A program made the translations under genes and the position numbers. 26,904 bases of DNA from an uncultured Sutterella sp. (GTDB lineage: Bacteria; Pseudomonadota; Gammaproteobacteria; Burkholderiales; Burkholderiaceae_F): assembly GCA_905212345.1 (NCBI GenBank), contig CAJMEC010000021.1, positions 1 through 26,904 on the forward strand. Direction: 5' to 3'. The notes below the pieces were generated by a model that worked only from the letters and a program-made list of their open reading frames with translations, searched no databases and was not told the origin of the DNA. Shown here piece by piece: positions 1 through 7,634 of this stretch. The stretch's first letter is position 1, and each line of letters begins with the position of its first letter.

Positions 1-2
1 TC

Positions 3-380
3 AAAGCCGCTTTACAATCCGTTGGACTTAATGAGAATAAACTCCATCGGTTCCCTCATGAGCTCTCGGGCGGCGAGCTTCAGCGAGTCTGCATCGCTCG
101 GGCTCTCATTGCCGAACCTAAATTAGTCATTTTTGACGAGGCATTAAGTTCGCTTGACGCTTCAATTCAGGGGGAAATTGTTAAATTACTGAAAAAACTC
201 CCCAAGCGGGATTCCGCTTGGCTTTTTATTTCTCACGACTTAAAAGCGCTCACTGCTTTATGCGACCGTATCTTATTCTTGCATGACGGCCAAATTGTCG
301 AATCCATCGCTAAGCAAGATTTGTTTAAAGCCAAACATCCTATCGTACGTCAAATGATTGAAGCCGCACAATTGCTCTAA
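3..380 (+). CDS. ABC transporter ATP-binding protein, C-terminal part (NikE/Opp-type, truncated by window edge)
   Basis: The last 125 codons of an ABC ATPase run into the window from the left and end at TAA 378-380. Visible in order are the signature LSGGELQR, the Walker B stretch LVIFDEALSSLD and the switch histidine in FISHDLKAL, followed by a short tail. The Walker A motif lies outside the window. The Asp-Glu-Ala form of Walker B (instead of Asp-Glu-Pro) also occurs in NikE, the nickel ABC ATPase, so this is probably the second ATPase of a nickel or oligopeptide importer. Such proteins energise uptake from the inner face of the cytoplasmic membrane. The substrate cannot be told from this fragment. 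The stop lies 51 nt before the favoured start of the next gene, so the two may be cotranscribed. Confidence 0.85.
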   Translation, partial: KAALQSVGLNENKLHRFPHELSGGELQRVCIARALIAEPKLVIFDEALSSLDASIQGEIVKLLKKLPKRDSAWLFISHDLKALTALCDRILFLHDGQIVESIAKQDLFKAKHPIVRQMIEAAQLL

Positions 381-431
381 GGCGTACAATCGGCAGTGGC
401 GACTCAATTTTTGCTCGAAAGGATTGCCAAA

Positions 432-1328
432 GTGGAAGGCTTACTGAAGGTTTTAGGTTTCGTTTTCTTTATCTTTGTGGGGTATTTTCTTAAACGCACA
501 CACATTTTGAAAGAAGATACCGTTCATGCGCTTTCGGGCCTTTTGCTTTACGTCACATTGCCCTGTCTGATCCTCGTCTGTTTAAACGGATTGCATATTG
601 AAGCCAGTTACTTTTGGTTGATTGGGTTGGGATTGGCTACAAACTTTTTCATGATTGGCATTGCGTACCTAATCACGCGCAAACACCCGGAAAATCGTCT
701 TTTCGACATGCTCAATCTGTCGGGTTTTAACGTAGGCACTTTCGTGATGCCGTTTCTTCAGACATTTGTCACACCGACCGGCTTTTTATCCATTTGCCTG
801 TTTGACATCGGCAATTCGATTATGTGCACAGGAACAACCTATGCGATCGCTTCGGGTACCGGAACCGGGCTAACGTTAGCGAAAACCATCTTGAAGCGTA
901 TGTTTAGTTCCGGCCCGATTTGTTCTTACTTTGTCATGCTGATTTTGGCTTTTGTCGGCTACTCCTTTCCGAGCATGATCGTAGACTGGGCAACAATTGC
1001 CGCCAACGCCAACGCTTTTTTAGCGATGATATTGCTCGGACAAAGCATCCGTTTTGTTATGCCTCGTGAGCAACTCAAGGAATTATTACGGTTGCTTGTC
1101 ATTCGGTTAGTCGGTTCCCTTGTGATGTCTCTGGTCATGTACTACCTGTTGCCCTTCCCGTACGAAATCCGAAAAATTCTGGCTCTCATCGCCTGGGCTC
1201 CGGTGCCTGTCGTGGGTCTTATTTTCTGCATTAAAGCCAAATGCAAACCGTCGATGGCAGCCAACCTAAACTCTCTGTCGGTTGCCTGTAGCGTGGTTAT
1301 TGTTTCGACACTTTTAACGATTTTGTGA
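432..1328 (+). CDS. AEC (auxin efflux carrier) family transporter
   Basis: This is a hydrophobic protein of about 298 residues with many membrane segments, beginning almost at once with LLKVLGFVFFIFVGYFLKR. The pattern is that of the AEC/malonate-transporter family: VGYFLKRTHILKED after helix 1, LPCLIL in helix 2, LSGFNVGTFVMPF in the middle, and LIAWAPVPVVGLIF then an N/S-rich final helix near the end. Family members move organic acids or similar small anions across the inner membrane; the substrate here is unknown. GTG at 432 is preferred because AAAGGA lies 8 nt upstream. A GTG at 396 would add 12 residues but has no good ribosome binding site. The 3' end overlaps the convergent transporter gene by 15 nt. 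Confidence 0.85.
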   Translation: MEGLLKVLGFVFFIFVGYFLKRTHILKEDTVHALSGLLLYVTLPCLILVCLNGLHIEASYFWLIGLGLATNFFMIGIAYLITRKHPENRLFDMLNLSGFNVGTFVMPFLQTFVTPTGFLSICLFDIGNSIMCTGTTYAIASGTGTGLTLAKTILKRMFSSGPICSYFVMLILAFVGYSFPSMIVDWATIAANANAFLAMILLGQSIRFVMPREQLKELLRLLVIRLVGSLVMSLVMYYLLPFPYEIRKILALIAWAPVPVVGLIFCIKAKCKPSMAANLNSLSVACSVVIVSTLLTIL

Positions 1329-2534
1329 TGAGAAATCTTTAGGCAAGCAACGCGGACGGGTTTTTAAAACAATCAACCAAGTAACGCTGACCATTACGCC
1401 GCAAAATAGCAACACTAAGTCGTACTTCCAGGCGCTGCCCATCACAACCGGCACCCAAAGGGCTGCGCAGATAGCAAAAGAAGATGTTTGGAAAAACTGC
1501 TGAATACTGGCAGCCATTCCACGGTTTTGAGGGAAATAATCCAAGTTATAGACCGTCAGAATCGGACGCACCACACTCATAGCCGTGCTGTAAACAATGA
1601 CAGCGAAAAGACAGAAGGGATACGGAACGTGCCAGAAGTAGTTAAGCACCACGCCTAAAATACCGGCCGCGTACATCACAGCAATCTGCATTTTCATTGT
1701 CCGCTCTTCACCAAATCTTTCTGTGATTTTTGTGCAAAAAATTGATCCTGTCACCGAAAAGCCAATTAATGGAATCATCAGATAGCCAAAGTCTGTCACC
1801 CCCATTCCCATAATGTTTTCAACGTAATCGGGAGCACCGGCAGAAAAAAGAATGGAGCCCATGAAAACAAAACCACTGCAGATTACACCGGCCGTAAAGG
1901 CGACGTTTTTCATAGAAAGGGCGTATTGCTTAACGAGCGGAACGAAATGAAATGAAGTTCGTCGCTCTTTCGGATGCGTTTCTTTGAGAAGAAAGAAACA
2001 GATAAGCGCCATGGCACAAGCAAAGATTGAGAGGAAATAGAAAACACTTCGCCAACCGAAAAGCGAAACCAACCAACCGCCAATAATGGGGGCAAGCGCC
2101 GGCGCCAAGGCGAAAATAACGGCAATTAAACTCGTGAGCTCCTGAGCCTGTCTTCCGCTGAACAAATCACGAGTCACGGCCATCGCCAATACAGTTCCCG
2201 TGCTGGCAAAAAGCCCCATCGAAATGCGACCGATTAAAAATGCTTCATAACCGGGGCTAAAAGCGCAAATAGCGCAAGAGAGCGCGTAACACAATAAGCC
2301 GCCGATCATCACGGCTCTTCGGCCTAGGCTATCGGACACAGCGCCTACAAAAAGGGAGGAGGTGGCAAAGCAAATCAGATAACTTGAAAGTGTTTGATAA
2401 GCGGCGACTTCACTGACTCCGAACTCTTCGGCAATCATCCCTAAGCCGGGCATATACGTGTTGGCTGACAACGGTCCCACCATGGAACACGTCGCCAACA
2501 AAAACGCCAACGATTTCGGAACGCTAAAAAGCAT
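1314..2534 (-). CDS. MFS transporter, Bcr/CflA drug-resistance family
   Basis: This major facilitator has about 406 residues and twelve predicted helices, the usual length for the Bcr/CflA group. Helix 1 is followed by the family pattern NTYMPGLGMIAEEFGVS. MFS motif A is visible as GAVSDSLGRRAVM around residues 65-77, and the drug-antiporter motif C region as FALAPALAPIIGGWLVSLFGWR. Relatives export drugs such as bicyclomycin or chloramphenicol, or metabolites, by proton antiport; the substrate here is not predictable. The ATG at 2534 is used. A TTG two codons upstream (2540) lies closer to the AAGGG ribosome-binding sequence and is an alternative. A hairpin immediately upstream probably ends the purN-rsmB transcript, so this gene may have its own promoter. 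Confidence 0.88.
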   Translation of the reverse strand: MLFSVPKSLAFLLATCSMVGPLSANTYMPGLGMIAEEFGVSEVAAYQTLSSYLICFATSSLFVGAVSDSLGRRAVMIGGLLCYALSCAICAFSPGYEAFLIGRISMGLFASTGTVLAMAVTRDLFSGRQAQELTSLIAVIFALAPALAPIIGGWLVSLFGWRSVFYFLSIFACAMALICFFLLKETHPKERRTSFHFVPLVKQYALSMKNVAFTAGVICSGFVFMGSILFSAGAPDYVENIMGMGVTDFGYLMIPLIGFSVTGSIFCTKITERFGEERTMKMQIAVMYAAGILGVVLNYFWHVPYPFCLFAVIVYSTAMSVVRPILTVYNLDYFPQNRGMAASIQQFFQTSSFAICAALWVPVVMGSAWKYDLVLLFCGVMVSVTWLIVLKTRPRCLPKDFSSQNR

Positions 2535-2555
2535 TATCAAGCCGCCCTTATGAAG

Positions 2556-2582
2556 AACGCCCGCCCAATTTGAGCGAGCGTT
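2556..2582 (-). terminator. Probable intrinsic terminator after rsmB
   Basis: On the minus strand an 11-bp stem (AACGCTCGCTC with GGGCGGGCGTT, closed by two G-U pairs) encloses a 5-nt AAATT loop and is followed by CTTCAT. The G-U pairs hold only in minus-strand RNA, so it acts in the rsmB direction. The U-tract is weak, so termination may be partial, with read-through into the transporter gene. Confidence 0.5.
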
Positions 2583-2610
2583 TCCGATTGTATACCTTCG
2601 TTATTGCATC

Positions 2611-4080
2611 TTAGGCGTCACGCGCATCTTTTTTGATGAGCACAGCGCCGAAAAAGCCATCGGTACCGCTTTGATGCGGAGCCATGACAAAAAATGGAGC
2701 GTGGGCCTTGGCACATTCAGGTAAATTGACGCCTTGTTTAGCTAAAACATCGGTAGCGTCCATGATTTCAAACTCCGGATGCTTGGCTAAAAAAGCCTCC
2801 ACCACACCTTGGTTTTCCTCACGCAACAAAGAGCATGTCGCGTAAACCAGGCGACCGCCGGATTTCACCAAACGACTGGCAGACTCCAACACATTGGCTT
2901 GAATCGCATTGATGCGGGCAAGCTCTTCTTCGCTCATACGCCAACGCAAATCAGGATTACGGCGCAAGGTCCCCGTACCAGAGCAAGGCGCATCGACAAG
3001 CACACGGTCGAATTTTCCGACAAGACGCTTAACGCGCGCATCGCGTTCGCTCTTAATCGCAATCGGATGAACGTTGCTCAAACCCGCCCTGCGCATACGC
3101 GGGGTTAAACCCGAGAGACGCTTTTCATTGACATCAAAAGCATACAGTCTGCCCGTTGAGCGCATCAGCGCCCCCAAAGCCAATGTTTTACCACCAGCAC
3201 CCGCGCAGAAGTCGCAAACCATCTCTCCACGCTTTGGCTGCACCAACCGAGCAATCAATTGGCTGCCTTCATCCTGCACATCAATCTTGCCCTCGCGATA
3301 GATGGGCCAACTGGTCAATCCCGGCTTAGTCATCAGCCGCACGCCGTCAGGCGACATCGGCGTCTCCACAGCCTGCACCCCGTGCTCGTCTAACTCCTTC
3401 ATCACCTCTTCACGCTTAGCTTTTAAAAGATTTACTCGCAAATCAAGCGGCGCCCCCTCTTTCATCGACTCAAAAAGAGCCGACGCTTCATCGCCGAATT
3501 GATTATTTAAGCGTTCATAAAGCCAGTACGGTAACTCAGACTGAACAAACGCCGTCGCATTTTCCGGTTTACTGCGAAGGATATTATCCAAAGGTCCTGC
3601 GTCATTGCCCACCGTCCGCTCATCGAGAGCTTCTCGCCCATAAATACGGGCTAAAGCCACCATGGCAGTGAGTCTCGGCGCGCGAACCGGCACAATAGGC
3701 TTCATCTGCCAGGCAATTGTTGAAAGATGACGCAATGTGTAAAAGATCGCCTCGGCGATGATACTTCTGTCGCGCGAACCCAACTTATGGTTGAGTCTGA
3801 AAAAGCGACTCATCAAAACGTCTGCCGGGCCATCAAGTTTAAGCACAGTCGACAAGGCTTTACCTAACTCATCCACGATCAATCCGGTAACGCGAGGACC
3901 GCCCGTCCGTGCTTGCCGTTGATCGATATCATGATGAGCTCCGGCTCTCTGACGACGTTCATCTTTTGTCATCGCGCGACTTTCACGAATTTGGCGAGTG
4001 CGCGCGGCGCGCTGTCTTTCTGTCAAACGACGCTCACCGCCACACTGAGAACGACGAGGATTTCTTTTCTTTTCCTGCAT
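2611..4080 (-). CDS. rsmB: 16S rRNA (cytosine-5)-methyltransferase, RsmB/NOP2 family
   Basis: This enzyme puts a methyl group on carbon 5 of a cytosine in 16S rRNA (C967 in E. coli for RsmB) using S-adenosylmethionine. The 489-residue protein has three parts: a very basic tail of about 60 residues; a NusB-like helical domain (about 65-200); and a Rossmann methyltransferase domain. The latter shows the SAM loop DFCAGAGGKT (290-299), motif IV DAPCSGTG with Cys366, and motif VI ATCS with the catalytic-type Cys416. The family is usually about 430 residues, so the Arg/Lys-rich N-terminus is extra; Met37 is a possible alternative start. The ATG is 3 nt after the purN stop, so the two genes are surely cotranscribed. 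RsmF would be the alternative, but the NusB-like domain favours RsmB. Confidence 0.88.
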   Translation of the reverse strand: MQEKKRNPRRSQCGGERRLTERQRAARTRQIRESRAMTKDERRQRAGAHHDIDQRQARTGGPRVTGLIVDELGKALSTVLKLDGPADVLMSRFFRLNHKLGSRDRSIIAEAIFYTLRHLSTIAWQMKPIVPVRAPRLTAMVALARIYGREALDERTVGNDAGPLDNILRSKPENATAFVQSELPYWLYERLNNQFGDEASALFESMKEGAPLDLRVNLLKAKREEVMKELDEHGVQAVETPMSPDGVRLMTKPGLTSWPIYREGKIDVQDEGSQLIARLVQPKRGEMVCDFCAGAGGKTLALGALMRSTGRLYAFDVNEKRLSGLTPRMRRAGLSNVHPIAIKSERDARVKRLVGKFDRVLVDAPCSGTGTLRRNPDLRWRMSEEELARINAIQANVLESASRLVKSGGRLVYATCSLLREENQGVVEAFLAKHPEFEIMDATDVLAKQGVNLPECAKAHAPFFVMAPHQSGTDGFFGAVLIKKDARDA

Positions 4081-4083
4081 GAT

Positions 4084-4737
4084 TTAGATTTGTCCAAATA
4101 AAGTAAGCTCAAGTGCGGTTTGATCATCCATTACAGCACGCTCATTTTCATAACGCACTTTTCCTGTCACGCAAGCCTTAACCGCCCGAGCGTAAATTTG
4201 ATGTTCATAGACGAGCACCCGATCAGCAAGACGATGAGCATCATCACTGGGCAAGACCGGAACGGCTGCCTGAGCAATAATGGCACCGCCATCCAAAGCG
4301 GCGGTGACAAAATGAACAGTCGTTCCAGCCATGCGAACACCGGCGTCTATGGCGCGCTGATGGGTATCAAGGCCCTTAAATGAAGGCAACAGAGCCGGAT
4401 GGATATTGAGAATCTTACCTTCGAAACGATCCACAAAACCCTCCGTGAGAATTCTCATAAAACCAGCCAAAACAATGAGATCCGGCTCGTACTGAGACAC
4501 GACTTCATAGAGCTTTTCTTCAAACGCTTCTCGGCTATCAAACGTTTTATGGTCTACGCAAAACGCATCAATGCCATAATTTTTGGCAAGCTCCAGCCCT
4601 TTTGCATCTGGGCGGTTGGAGATAACCGCGACAATTTTCGCTCCAATGGAATGCTCCCAGTCTTCACGCAAAGCGCTCTCCTGAATCGCAACAAAATTAC
4701 TGCCGCGTCCGGAAATTAAAACGACTATTTTTTTCAT
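4084..4737 (-). CDS. purN: Phosphoribosylglycinamide formyltransferase (GAR transformylase)
   Basis: PurN transfers a formyl group from 10-formyltetrahydrofolate to glycinamide ribonucleotide, the third step of purine synthesis, in the cytoplasm. At 217 residues it has the normal length. It starts with the Rossmann strand KIVVLISGRGSN (phosphate-binding loop, 3-14). The catalytic triad is present: Asn111 and His113 in NIHPALLPSFKG, and Asp149 in the TAALDGGAII loop. The ATG at 4737 has AGGA 7 nt upstream. A 12-bp perfect palindrome overlaps that ribosome binding site. The gene is first in a purN-rsmB pair and is divergent from bioB. Confidence 0.97.
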   Translation of the reverse strand: MKKIVVLISGRGSNFVAIQESALREDWEHSIGAKIVAVISNRPDAKGLELAKNYGIDAFCVDHKTFDSREAFEEKLYEVVSQYEPDLIVLAGFMRILTEGFVDRFEGKILNIHPALLPSFKGLDTHQRAIDAGVRMAGTTVHFVTAALDGGAIIAQAAVPVLPSDDAHRLADRVLVYEHQIYARAVKACVTGKVRYENERAVMDDQTALELTLFGQI

Positions 4738-4742
4738 CAGAA

Positions 4743-4754
4743 AATCCTAGGATT
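4743..4754. promoter_or_regulatory. 12-bp perfect palindrome over the purN ribosome binding site
   Basis: AATCCTAGGATT reads the same on both strands and contains the AGGA used by purN. Further upstream on the minus strand lies TACAAT (plus-strand 4769-4774), a possible -10 box for purN without a clear -35. A repressor bound here, or RNA pairing, could limit purN expression. No known PurR operator is recognised, so function is a guess. Confidence 0.3.
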
Positions 4755-4823
4755 GGTTTACCAAGGAATTGTACCGATTGTGAGAACAGAAAAAGCGCTC
4801 AAAACTCATGACCACTTCGACAT

Positions 4824-4852
4824 TTGAAGAGAAATTAAATCGCCCTTAAACT
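4824..4852 (+). promoter_or_regulatory. Candidate bioB promoter
   Basis: TTGAAG (4824-4829) and TAAACT (4847-4852) are separated by exactly 17 nt and each matches four of six sigma-70 consensus bases. A start about 7 nt later would give a leader of roughly 25-30 nt before the bioB ATG. That leader lacks a Shine-Dalgarno sequence. No BirA or BioR operator was recognised. Confidence 0.35.
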
Positions 4853-4885
4853 TAAAAAACCTTCCTCTACATTCAATCCGACACC

Positions 4886-5869
4886 ATGGATAACGTTTTA
4901 ACGCTTTTAGACCAAGTGAAACAATGCGCCCTGCAAGAAAAAATTCCAACAGCTGAAGATCTTCAGCATATAGCCAATGCGCCGCTTTCTAACTTGGTTG
5001 AAGCCGCCCACCAAGTCACTACTCATAAAGCCAGTCATGTGTTTAACTTTTGCTCCATCGTCAATGCTAAAAGCGGACGCTGTTCGGAAAATTGTCACTG
5101 GTGTGCTCAGTCCCGACATTTTGAAGGACAGTGCGTAATTTATCCGCTGCTTGAAGCAAAGAAAATCATTGAGGCAGCTCTTATCGCACAACAATCAGGA
5201 ACTACACGTTTCTCTCTGGTTACAAGCGGAAGAAAACTGTCACGACGGGAAGTTAGAGAAGCGGCAGAAATCGTCCAAAAACTAAAAAAAGAAACCTCGC
5301 TTGAAATATGCATATCGGCCGGTCTTCTAACAGCAGAAGAATTTCAGTTTCTTGCTAAAGCAGGCGTGTGCCGCTGTCATTGCAATTTAGAAGCCTGCGA
5401 AAACTTTTTCCCACATGTTTGTTCATCTCACACCTTCGCCGACAAACTCAAAACCATTGAAGCGGCACGTTCTGCCGGTCTTGATATTTGTTCAGGCGGC
5501 ATTATTGGTATGGGAGAGAGTCGGCAAAACAGAATTGAATTGGCTCTAACGTTAAGAAAATTAGAAATTAGTTCTATTCCAATTAATATCCTTGAACCGA
5601 TCAAGGGCACACCACTTGAGCTTATTAAGCCAATTTCTGAAGAAGAAATCATCCGCACAATCGCTCTTTTTCGTCTTTCCAACCCTAAAGCTTATTTACG
5701 ATTTGCCGGCGGAAGGAGACGGTTATCAGATAGCGCAACACGATTGGCACTTAGAGCCGGCATTAATAGCGCGATCGTCGGCGATATGCTTACAACAAAA
5801 GGCACAGGAATCGAAAAAGACAAAAAATTAGTCGAAAGTTGTGGCTACCAATTTGAAACGATTACTTAG
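4886..5869 (+). CDS. bioB: Biotin synthase (radical SAM), anaerobe/Bacteroidota-like type
   Basis: BioB inserts sulfur into dethiobiotin to make biotin, using two SAM molecules per product. The radical-SAM cysteines are C66, C70 and C73 in CSENCHWC. Later motifs are EICISAGLL (C142), DICSGGIIGMGE (C202), IPINILEPIKGTPL and AYLRFAGGR (R272). Three of the four E. coli auxiliary-cluster ligands are matched (C142, C202, R272), but the position of E. coli Cys97 is Ser110 in RFSLVTSGR. The sequence reads much more like Bacteroidota biotin synthases than proteobacterial ones, and it has extra cysteines (56, 83, 162, 164, 166, 171, 179). It is a lone bio gene, A/T-richer than its neighbours, with no Shine-Dalgarno sequence; transfer from another phylum is likely. 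The start fits the family length. Confidence 0.93.
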   Translation: MDNVLTLLDQVKQCALQEKIPTAEDLQHIANAPLSNLVEAAHQVTTHKASHVFNFCSIVNAKSGRCSENCHWCAQSRHFEGQCVIYPLLEAKKIIEAALIAQQSGTTRFSLVTSGRKLSRREVREAAEIVQKLKKETSLEICISAGLLTAEEFQFLAKAGVCRCHCNLEACENFFPHVCSSHTFADKLKTIEAARSAGLDICSGGIIGMGESRQNRIELALTLRKLEISSIPINILEPIKGTPLELIKPISEEEIIRTIALFRLSNPKAYLRFAGGRRRLSDSATRLALRAGINSAIVGDMLTTKGTGIEKDKKLVESCGYQFETIT

Positions 5870-5887
5870 TTTAGAGCTCTCGCGTAA

Positions 5888-5981
5888 ATTGAATTAGAAG
5901 ATGTTCAATCTATTGATTCCATAGCTTTACCTTTTTTAATTGAGCATCCCGTGTCATTTTCCAATAGACTGACTCTATACT
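5888..5981 (+). promoter_or_regulatory. bioB to Fe-S gene interval: inverted repeat and possible -10 box
   Basis: The 158-nt gap (5870-6027) holds an inverted repeat, ATTGAA-N10-TTCAAT (5888-5909), and a good -10 match TATACT (5976-5981) without a clear -35. The repeat is loosely like an FNR-type half-site pair, but its spacing is wrong for FNR (TTGAT-N4-ATCAA). No convincing bioB terminator was found. The downstream gene lacks a Shine-Dalgarno sequence. Confidence 0.25.
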
Positions 5982-6027
5982 TCTTAGAAGAAAGATCCAG
6001 CTCTTTGCTCATAAAAAAGCGTGCCCT

Positions 6028-6999
6028 ATGTCTGACCGCAGAACATTTTTGAAATCCGCCCTTGCCGGCACTTTACTCTTTGGTGCTGAAAGCCAAGCTA
6101 AAACTTCGACGGGAACACCGGCTCCCGAACAATGGATCAGCCTCATAGACTTGGATCGTTGCAACGGATGCGCCGGACTTACAGTGCCAGCCTGTGTATC
6201 AGCCTGTCGACAGAAAAATCAAAAAAGATTTCCCGAGCCACAAAAGCCTCTGAAACCTTATTGGCCACAAAAAACATTCGAAGATTTCTCGTCTCAACGA
6301 GAAAGAGTGGATCGCTTAACTCCCTACAATTGGCTTTATGTGGAAAAAATTGTTTTAAATGACGGGCGAGAATTTTTTGCACCCAGGCGTTGCATGCATT
6401 GTTTTGACGCCCCTTGCCGAAAAATCTGCCCCTTTGGCGCCATTGACCGCACCGTGCAAGGTGCAATAAAGATTGATCCTAAAGTGTGTTTCGGAGGAGC
6501 GAAATGCCGGGATGTCTGTCCGTGGGGCATTCCGCAGCGGCAAGCCGGTGTCGGCCTCTATCTTGATGTAGCCCCGACTTTTGCCGGTGGCGGCGTGATG
6601 TACAAGTGTGATTTTTGCGCCGACAGACTGCGAGACGGACAAACACCCGCCTGCGCTCAAAACTGCCCCCAAAAAGCTATTTACTTCTTGCCTCTGGAAC
6701 AAGCATTAAAAACGGTTCGAGAAATGGGGCCCAACCGTTATCTGTACGGTATTGACGAAAATGGCGGTACAGCGACCTGGTACATTTCTTCTGTTTCTTT
6801 TGAAGAACTCAATAAGGCTATTGTTGAAAATCAAAAGCCCAACGAAAAAGCCGGCAGACCGGCATTTCAAGCTGTCGCGCCTCAACTTAAAGAGTCTTCT
6901 TCGTGGGCCATTGCAACATTAGCTGCCCCACTGGCTGCTGCGGCCACCGCCTACCTCATCGCCCAACGTAAAAAGTCTCAAAAAAAGGAGGATAAGTGA
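6028..6999 (+). CDS. Tat-exported Fe-S electron-transfer subunit, formate dehydrogenase beta-like (FdnH/HybA-type)
   Basis: This 323-residue protein should pass electrons between a periplasmic oxidoreductase and a membrane cytochrome b. It begins with a twin-arginine signal (DRRTFLKSALAG, residues 3-14) and ends with a membrane anchor (about 293-312) and a basic tail. Cysteines fall in four groups: C45, C48, C56, C60; C122, C125, C130, C134; C154, C160, C164; and C194, C197, C209, C213. The third group has only three cysteines, spaced CX5CX3CP, as in NarH, where that site holds a [3Fe-4S] cluster. The gene overlaps the cytochrome b gene by 1 nt. No molybdopterin subunit lies nearby. Related beta subunits of tetrathionate, thiosulfate or polysulfide reductases are alternatives. 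Confidence 0.85.
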   Translation: MSDRRTFLKSALAGTLLFGAESQAKTSTGTPAPEQWISLIDLDRCNGCAGLTVPACVSACRQKNQKRFPEPQKPLKPYWPQKTFEDFSSQRERVDRLTPYNWLYVEKIVLNDGREFFAPRRCMHCFDAPCRKICPFGAIDRTVQGAIKIDPKVCFGGAKCRDVCPWGIPQRQAGVGLYLDVAPTFAGGGVMYKCDFCADRLRDGQTPACAQNCPQKAIYFLPLEQALKTVREMGPNRYLYGIDENGGTATWYISSVSFEELNKAIVENQKPNEKAGRPAFQAVAPQLKESSSWAIATLAAPLAAAATAYLIAQRKKSQKKEDK

Positions 7000-7634
7000 T
7001 GAGAGTTTATCGTCAAAGTGTTCGTAACCGCTTGATTCATTGGGGAATCGCCTTTTCCTGCTTCGGTCTGATTGTGACCGGTATCTTGCAAATGCCGGTT
7101 GCCAAACGTTATGGATTGACTCAAGTTTTTCCATCTACAGCGGACTTTTTCACTACCTTGCCATGGCACTATGCCTTTGCCATCCTTTTCACATTTCTTT
7201 GTGTTTTTCATTTGGTGGTTCACGCACTCGAAGGAGATTTTGACATCGTTCCTCGAAAAGGAGACTTTTCCAAAAGCGTTGCGATCATTAAAGCGCTTTT
7301 AACAGGCGCTCAAGAACCGCCTTCGGAGAAGTATCTGCCTGAGCAAAGACTGGCTTGGGCAGCTTTCGCTGCTGTTTTCGCATTACTGATCATCACAGGA
7401 CTCTTAAAAACCCTCAAAAATCTCTCCGGAATCGATTTCCCTGATCCTGTGCTTTTCTGGCTTGCCCAACTGCACAATGTGGGCATGGTGCTTGCCATCT
7501 TACTTTTTATCGGTCATATGGCGGCGTTCTTGTTTAAGGCCAATCGCTCTTTACTGCCGGCGATGTTTAGCGGTTATGTTGATGCTGACTATGCCAAACA
7601 CCGGCACAGTCTATGGAAGGAATACGAGAAATAA
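6999..7634 (+). CDS. Cytochrome b subunit, formate dehydrogenase gamma-like (FdnI/cytochrome b561 family)
   Basis: This 211-residue inner-membrane protein has four predicted helices (about 14-31, 56-76, 117-135 and 152-180). Histidines 14, 57, 159 and 173 fall at spacings very close to the haem b ligands of E. coli FdnI (18, 57, 155, 169), so it should bind two haems and exchange electrons with the quinone pool. The ATG at 6999 is chosen because AGGAGG lies 7 nt upstream and it overlaps the previous stop as TGATG; GTG at 6996 is also possible. With the preceding Fe-S protein it forms the electron-transfer half of a respiratory enzyme. The last codons and stop lie inside a long hairpin. Confidence 0.88.
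   Translation: MRVYRQSVRNRLIHWGIAFSCFGLIVTGILQMPVAKRYGLTQVFPSTADFFTTLPWHYAFAILFTFLCVFHLVVHALEGDFDIVPRKGDFSKSVAIIKALLTGAQEPPSEKYLPEQRLAWAAFAAVFALLIITGLLKTLKNLSGIDFPDPVLFWLAQLHNVGMVLAILLFIGHMAAFLFKANRSLLPAMFSGYVDADYAKHRHSLWKEYEK

Noticed and set aside
123..165. Apparently degenerate Walker B (DEA instead of DEP) in the ABC ATPase
   Set aside because: NikE-type ATPases carry the same Ala, so this is not a sign of inactivation.
5888..5909. FNR-type operator before the Fe-S gene
   Set aside because: ATTGAA-N10-TTCAAT has the wrong spacing and half-site for FNR; kept only as an inverted repeat.
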